From Mycobacterium sp. ITM-2016-00317 (GTDB lineage: Bacteria > Actinomycetota > Actinomycetes > Mycobacteriales > Mycobacteriaceae): a stretch of 64,000 nucleotides of DNA. A program made the position numbers and the translations under genes. Location of the stretch: positions 1,674,001 through 1,738,000 of the forward strand of contig NZ_CP134399.1 in assembly GCF_002968295.1 (NCBI RefSeq), in the 5' to 3' direction. Of the stretch, positions 60,981-64,000 are shown in pieces (position 1 is the stretch's first letter; every line of letters begins with the position of its first letter). The notes beneath the pieces were generated by a model that did not search any database, was not told the origin of the DNA, and saw only the letters and a program-made list of their open reading frames with translations.

Positions 60981-61981
60981 CAGAACCGGTCGGGATGGAG
61001 TTGCCGCGCCAGGGCTTCGACCGCGAACGGGGCACGGATGCCGAGCACCGCGTCCTGCAGGGTCAGCACCGCGAAGCGGTCGTCCCGGATCGCGGTGACG
61101 GTCGCCAGTTCCGGTCTGCTCTTGAGGAACTGCTTCTTCTGCTCCACCGACGGGGTGCCGAAATAGTCGTAGATGACGATCACGTCGGGGTTGCGCTCGA
61201 TCACCTGCTCCCAGGACACGTCGGCGAACGTGTCGTCGAGGTCGGCGAAGATGTTCGTCGCGCCCGCCAGGTCGATGATCTGGTTACCGATGCCCTGCCG
61301 GCCCGCGGTGAAGGCGGAGTCCTCGCCGCTGTCGTACACGAACGCCTTGAGCGGTTCGACACCGGCGACGCGCTCCCGGGCGCTGTCGACGCTGGACTGC
61401 ATGGTCTCGACCAGGGCGTCGGCCCGCTCTCCGACGCCGAAGATCTCAGCGATGGTGCGGACTTCGCCGTACACGTCGTCCATCGTGATGGGTTCGGTAG
61501 CACAGTATTCCGGGTTGAGATACGTGGTCACCCCCGCGTCGGTGAGTGCCTGCCTGGACCGCCCGGCCGACTCGTCGAACGCGCTGGCGTAACCGCCGTA
61601 GACGAAATCAGGTGCGACCGAAAGCAGTTGCTCCAGCGACGCATCCTTGTTCGACAGCTCGGGGATGGCGCGGTAGGCCTCGTCGTGGCGGGGCAGGGGA
61701 GGGTTGTCCGGATAGACGGTCGCCGCGACGGAGTCCCGCAGGCCCAGTTCGAGCATCAACTCGACCGGGTGCTGGAAATATCCGATCGCGCTCCGCGGCG
61801 GTGTCTCGACGACGATCTGTTGGCCGCAGTTGTCGATCGTCACCGGGAAACCGTTGCGGTCCACCGCTTCCGGCGACTCCGATGCTTCGGGTGCGCAGCC
61901 CGACACTGCGACTGCGAGGGCGGACAGCACGAGTGCGCCGCGTCGGCGCGACTGCGTCATGAATGGTGTCGTGAAAGGCAT
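60980..61981 (-). CDS. BtuF-like corrinoid-binding lipoprotein
   Basis: A 333-residue binding lipoprotein of the FepB/BtuF fold. The signal peptide ends in lipobox AVSGC; the mature part has RSAIGYFQHPVELMLELGLRDSVAA, LLSVAPDFVYGGY, and IERNPDVIVIYDYFGT. The ATG at 61981 is preferred because the upstream frame lies inside the riboswitch. The riboswitch 45 bases upstream ties this importer to cobalamin or a corrinoid precursor. Iron-siderophore uptake would be the alternative for the family. Confidence 0.9.
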   Translation of the reverse strand: MPFTTPFMTQSRRRGALVLSALAVAVSGCAPEASESPEAVDRNGFPVTIDNCGQQIVVETPPRSAIGYFQHPVELMLELGLRDSVAATVYPDNPPLPRHDEAYRAIPELSNKDASLEQLLSVAPDFVYGGYASAFDESAGRSRQALTDAGVTTYLNPEYCATEPITMDDVYGEVRTIAEIFGVGERADALVETMQSSVDSARERVAGVEPLKAFVYDSGEDSAFTAGRQGIGNQIIDLAGATNIFADLDDTFADVSWEQVIERNPDVIVIYDYFGTPSVEQKKQFLKSRPELATVTAIRDDRFAVLTLQDAVLGIRAPFAVEALARQLHPDRF

Positions 61982-62025
61982 TGCATCGGCTCCATCCGGG
62001 ATCTCCACGTCCCAGCGAGAGGGGC

Positions 62026-62166
62026 CGACGAGAGCAGTATCCTGACTCCCGGATCGACGCTCGCCCCGACCTTCCAGCCTGGCGGCCGTGGTCGACGAGG
62101 GGTTCGCTCCCCGGTCACAGTGGCGGGACCATGCCGGATTCACACCGGCTTCCTGCCTGCTCGTCG
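62026..62166 (-). ncRNA. Cobalamin (AdoCbl) riboswitch
   Basis: Read on the minus strand, the leader holds the conserved core: GGAAGCCGGTGTGAATCC, then GGTCCCGCCACTGTGACC, and finally the B12-box-like AGTCAGGATAC. Complementary ends CGACGAG and CTCGTCG pair as the closing stem. It lies just upstream of the BtuF-like gene, so high cobalamin should switch the importer off. Confidence 0.93.
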
Positions 62167-62738
62167 GAGCCGGTCAGGCCGACCGGCCACGCTGACAATA
62201 GCTGACAAGCACTCGGTCCGGTCTGCGGGTGTGGTCCCTGTGCCTTTTCGGCCGTGGACGCTCGCGCGATCGCCGTCGTGCTTTCCCTAGAAAATACTTC
62301 GGCATTGTTTTCTCGGCAGGCGTACCGCCACCACACGATTGGGGCGAAAAGTGCACGCAATTGATTCCGAGGGAAAGTAATTGCAAACGTCGCATAAACT
62401 ATGGATTTCCGATCTTGTCCGCAGACTTTATAATCGTTTACTGAGCCTTATTCAGCAACGTCGGACATGCACGCAGCTCCGTGCGCCCGGGCATCTCCGA
62501 TATCCGAAGGGGTAGTAAAGCGGCCGCCGCGCAGGACCAGTAAGGAAACGGTATACGCGGTGATTGCGGACATTGCGAAAGATGGTCGCCCGGCCGCTGG
62601 GGCGATGGCGAAATGCTTTGCCAGAACAATGGCTATTAGAACGCCTGACAAATAGCTGGCAGGTGCCGAATTTCTCCAATTATTCTCCTGGGGTGGCCGG
62701 ATCCCGGCCGAGAAGCTTCTGCGTTGGACGGAGAACCG
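62167..62738. other. AT-rich intergenic region between the B12 importer and the PE-PPE gene
   Basis: Some 570 bases, of which about 62270-62700 are much less GC-rich than the flanks. It contains a good TATAAT box on the plus strand. A 62-codon plus-strand frame (62467-62655) has no recognisable features. The composition would suit Lsr2 binding or recently acquired DNA. The region probably holds the divergent promoters and a leader of about 300 bases for the PE-PPE gene. Confidence 0.55.
62429..62434 (+). promoter_or_regulatory. Consensus -10 box (TATAAT)
   Basis: Exact sigma-70/SigA -10 consensus on the plus strand in AT-rich DNA, predicting a start near 62441 and a leader of about 300 bases for the PE-PPE-domain gene. 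No good -35 box at 16-18 bases. Confidence 0.4.
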
Positions 62739-64000
62739 ATGAAAAATGGTGCACGCAAGGCGGGTGTCTTTTGCGGAGCGGCGGTCGCCGCCACAATGCT
62801 CGCTACCACTACGGCGACCCAGGCGGCGGAGGCTCAGTCCTCGGCGCTGATCATCGGCGGCATCTATACGCCGTCGCTGTCGAACCTTGTTATGCGGAAT
62901 ATCCTCGGCGGAAGGTTCCGCAACCAGGAACTCGTCAGTGTGGAGTGGCCCGCCGAGGCACGGCCGTTTACCGGCCTGTTCAGCGACAGTCTGACCGAAT
63001 CGGTCAATGTCGGCATCGAGAGCCTCACCAATCAAATCCAGCTCGCCCTCGACCGGATCAAGGACGAGGACGGCAATTACGTGGAGGGCGAGCGGGTCAC
63101 GGTGGTCGGCCTGTCCGCAGGCAACCTGGTCGTCGATGATGTGCTGCGTAACCTGCAAGCTCAAACCAACGCTCCCCCTAAGGAAGTCTTCGACTTCTAC
63201 ACCGTCGAGGACACCACCCGCCAGAACGACAAGGTGGTGTACAACCCGATACTCAATTACACGTTCAGGCCGCCACCGGTGACCCAATACGATCTTGTGA
63301 CTGTCACAGGGGAGTACGACGGGTTCGCGGACTTCCCGCAGCGCTGGTGGAACCTTCTGGCTGTCGCCAACGCGGTGCTGGGTGAGATCTTCGTCCATGT
63401 GCCGGTCATGTTCGACAACCTGGACAGGGTGCCGGAGGACAACATCACCGTCACCACGAACGTGCTGGGCGGAGTGACGACGAACTACTTTGTGCGGCAG
63501 CCATTGCCGCTCGTGATTGTGTTCCCATTCCTGCTGCCGATTGAGCCGTTACTGCGGACGATCGTCGACGCCGGGTATACCCGCGACGCTCCCGACCCCA
63601 ACACCGCTGGTTCGCCCGCCGCGACCCCGTCCACCCCGACGGTCGAGGAGGACGTCGCCGGTGACGTGGAGCAGCCGGCCGACGCTCAGACGGCACCTAC
63701 CGCCCGTACCGCGGCCGGCGACACGGCGACCGCGCCGGCCGCCGAGGAGGACACCTCGAGCGATGCCGAGGTGGCCGACGATGTTTCGGGTGATGCCGAG
63801 GTGGTCGAGGATGTTTCGGGTGATGCCGAGGTGGTCGAGGATGTTTCGGGTGATGCCGAGGTGGTCGAGGAACTCGATGCCGAGGTGGCCGAGGATGTTT
63901 CGGGCGATGTTGAGGTGGCCGCGGAACTCGATGCCGAGGCTGAGGTCGATGCGGCGGTAGAGCAGAGCGACAACGCTACGGCGCCGTCGATGGACGCGGG
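62739..64000 (+). CDS. Secreted PE-PPE-domain protein with acidic repeat tail (3' end missing)
   Basis: The frame is open to the window end (at least 420 residues). A Sec signal peptide (FCGAAVAATMLATTTATQAAEA) is followed by a PE-PPE-type alpha/beta-hydrolase domain with no PE or PPE leader. The domain has ALIIGGIYTPSLSNLVMRNI, the nucleophile motif VVGLSAGNLVVDDVL (G-x-S-x-G), and the late VTGEYDGFADFPQRWWNLLAVANAVLG. The domain ends near residue 285. Beyond it lies a Thr/Ala/Pro-rich linker and an acidic Asp-Ala-Glu-Val-Val repeat region. GGAGA precedes the ATG. Such proteins are thought to be esterases of the cell envelope. Confidence 0.87.
   Translation, partial: MKNGARKAGVFCGAAVAATMLATTTATQAAEAQSSALIIGGIYTPSLSNLVMRNILGGRFRNQELVSVEWPAEARPFTGLFSDSLTESVNVGIESLTNQIQLALDRIKDEDGNYVEGERVTVVGLSAGNLVVDDVLRNLQAQTNAPPKEVFDFYTVEDTTRQNDKVVYNPILNYTFRPPPVTQYDLVTVTGEYDGFADFPQRWWNLLAVANAVLGEIFVHVPVMFDNLDRVPEDNITVTTNVLGGVTTNYFVRQPLPLVIVFPFLLPIEPLLRTIVDAGYTRDAPDPNTAGSPAATPSTPTVEEDVAGDVEQPADAQTAPTARTAAGDTATAPAAEEDTSSDAEVADDVSGDAEVVEDVSGDAEVVEDVSGDAEVVEELDAEVAEDVSGDVEVAAELDAEAEVDAAVEQSDNATAPSMDA
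63762..63947 (+). repeat. 30-bp in-frame tandem repeats in the PE-PPE gene
   Basis: Units beginning GATGCCGAGGTGGTCGAGGA, each 30 bp, repeat almost perfectly three times from 63762. Shortened and diverged copies continue to about 63947. They encode the decapeptide DAEVVEDVSG and variants. Copy number is likely to vary between strains. Confidence 0.9.

Noticed and set aside
59883..61981. Iron-siderophore transporter annotation for the FecCD-type genes
   Set aside because: The upstream cobalamin riboswitch core is clear, which makes corrinoid uptake the better call.
62467..62655. A 62-codon plus-strand frame in the AT-rich gap
   Set aside because: No clear ribosome site, no signal or domain, and it sits in a probable leader region. 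Not enough to call a gene.
1..64000. CRISPR arrays, tRNA or rRNA genes
   Set aside because: No regularly spaced repeat-spacer pattern or recognisable tRNA/rRNA sequence was seen. The only tandem repeat is inside the PE-PPE coding region.

Overview
The window looks like chromosomal DNA from a fast-growing mycobacterium (Mycolicibacterium type). Codon use is GC-rich throughout. It carries a complete yrbE/mce operon with mce-associated genes, an MspA-type outer-membrane porin very close to the M. smegmatis protein, a PE-PPE-domain protein, a REP13E12-type DUF222/HNH gene behind a mycobacterial SOS box, F420-type oxidoreductase and KshA/KstD steroid-enzyme families, and several predicted leaderless starts. 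No rRNA, tRNA, CRISPR array, insertion sequence or phage genes were seen.

Layout. 0-3 kb: the end of a ribose/rhizopine-type sugar ABC importer (ATPase cut by the window edge, permease, binding lipoprotein). 3-11 kb: a beta-amino-acid locus with a class III omega-aminotransferase, a CoA-acylating (methyl)malonate-semialdehyde dehydrogenase, a PucR regulator, an APC permease coupled to a DmpA/BapA-type aminopeptidase, and a divergent TetR regulator with a clear palindromic operator candidate. 11-15.6 kb: an F420-type oxidoreductase, a SnoaL-like protein, a frameshifted Tat-exported esterase, a small secreted protein and an SDR. 15.8-27.3 kb: yrbEA-yrbEB-mceA-F followed by MmpS-like and Mam-like genes.

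27.3-55.3 kb is a dense catabolic region whose gene set mirrors bacterial steroid ring degradation. It has three KstD-family flavoproteins, a KshA-type Rieske oxygenase with a tiny coupled Cys protein, a KshB-like reductase, HsaA-, HsaC- and HsaD-like enzymes, two Baeyer-Villiger monooxygenases, an acyl-CoA synthetase, an old-yellow-enzyme, SDRs, a PaaI thioesterase, SnoaL and Dabb-type small proteins, HSL-type esterases (one frameshifted), an unrecognised HxD...H protein, and PadR and IclR regulators. The mce transporter next to it is a plausible importer for the substrate. A 12-13 bp motif, CCCGGTCAG(C/T)GG, recurs in at least four of the intergenic gaps here and may be the shared operator. 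No HsaB-like flavin reductase and no HsaEFG-like enzymes are in view, so the pathway must be completed elsewhere.

55.3-64 kb: the mspA porin with a long AT-rich upstream region, a biliverdin-type phytochrome fused to a SpoIIE phosphatase, a BtuFCD-like ABC importer behind a cobalamin riboswitch, an AT-rich gap, and a secreted PE-PPE-domain protein with an acidic 10-residue tandem repeat that runs off the window end. Starts were chosen by eye from Shine-Dalgarno sequences, overlaps and -10 boxes. All family names are recognition from sequence without database searches.
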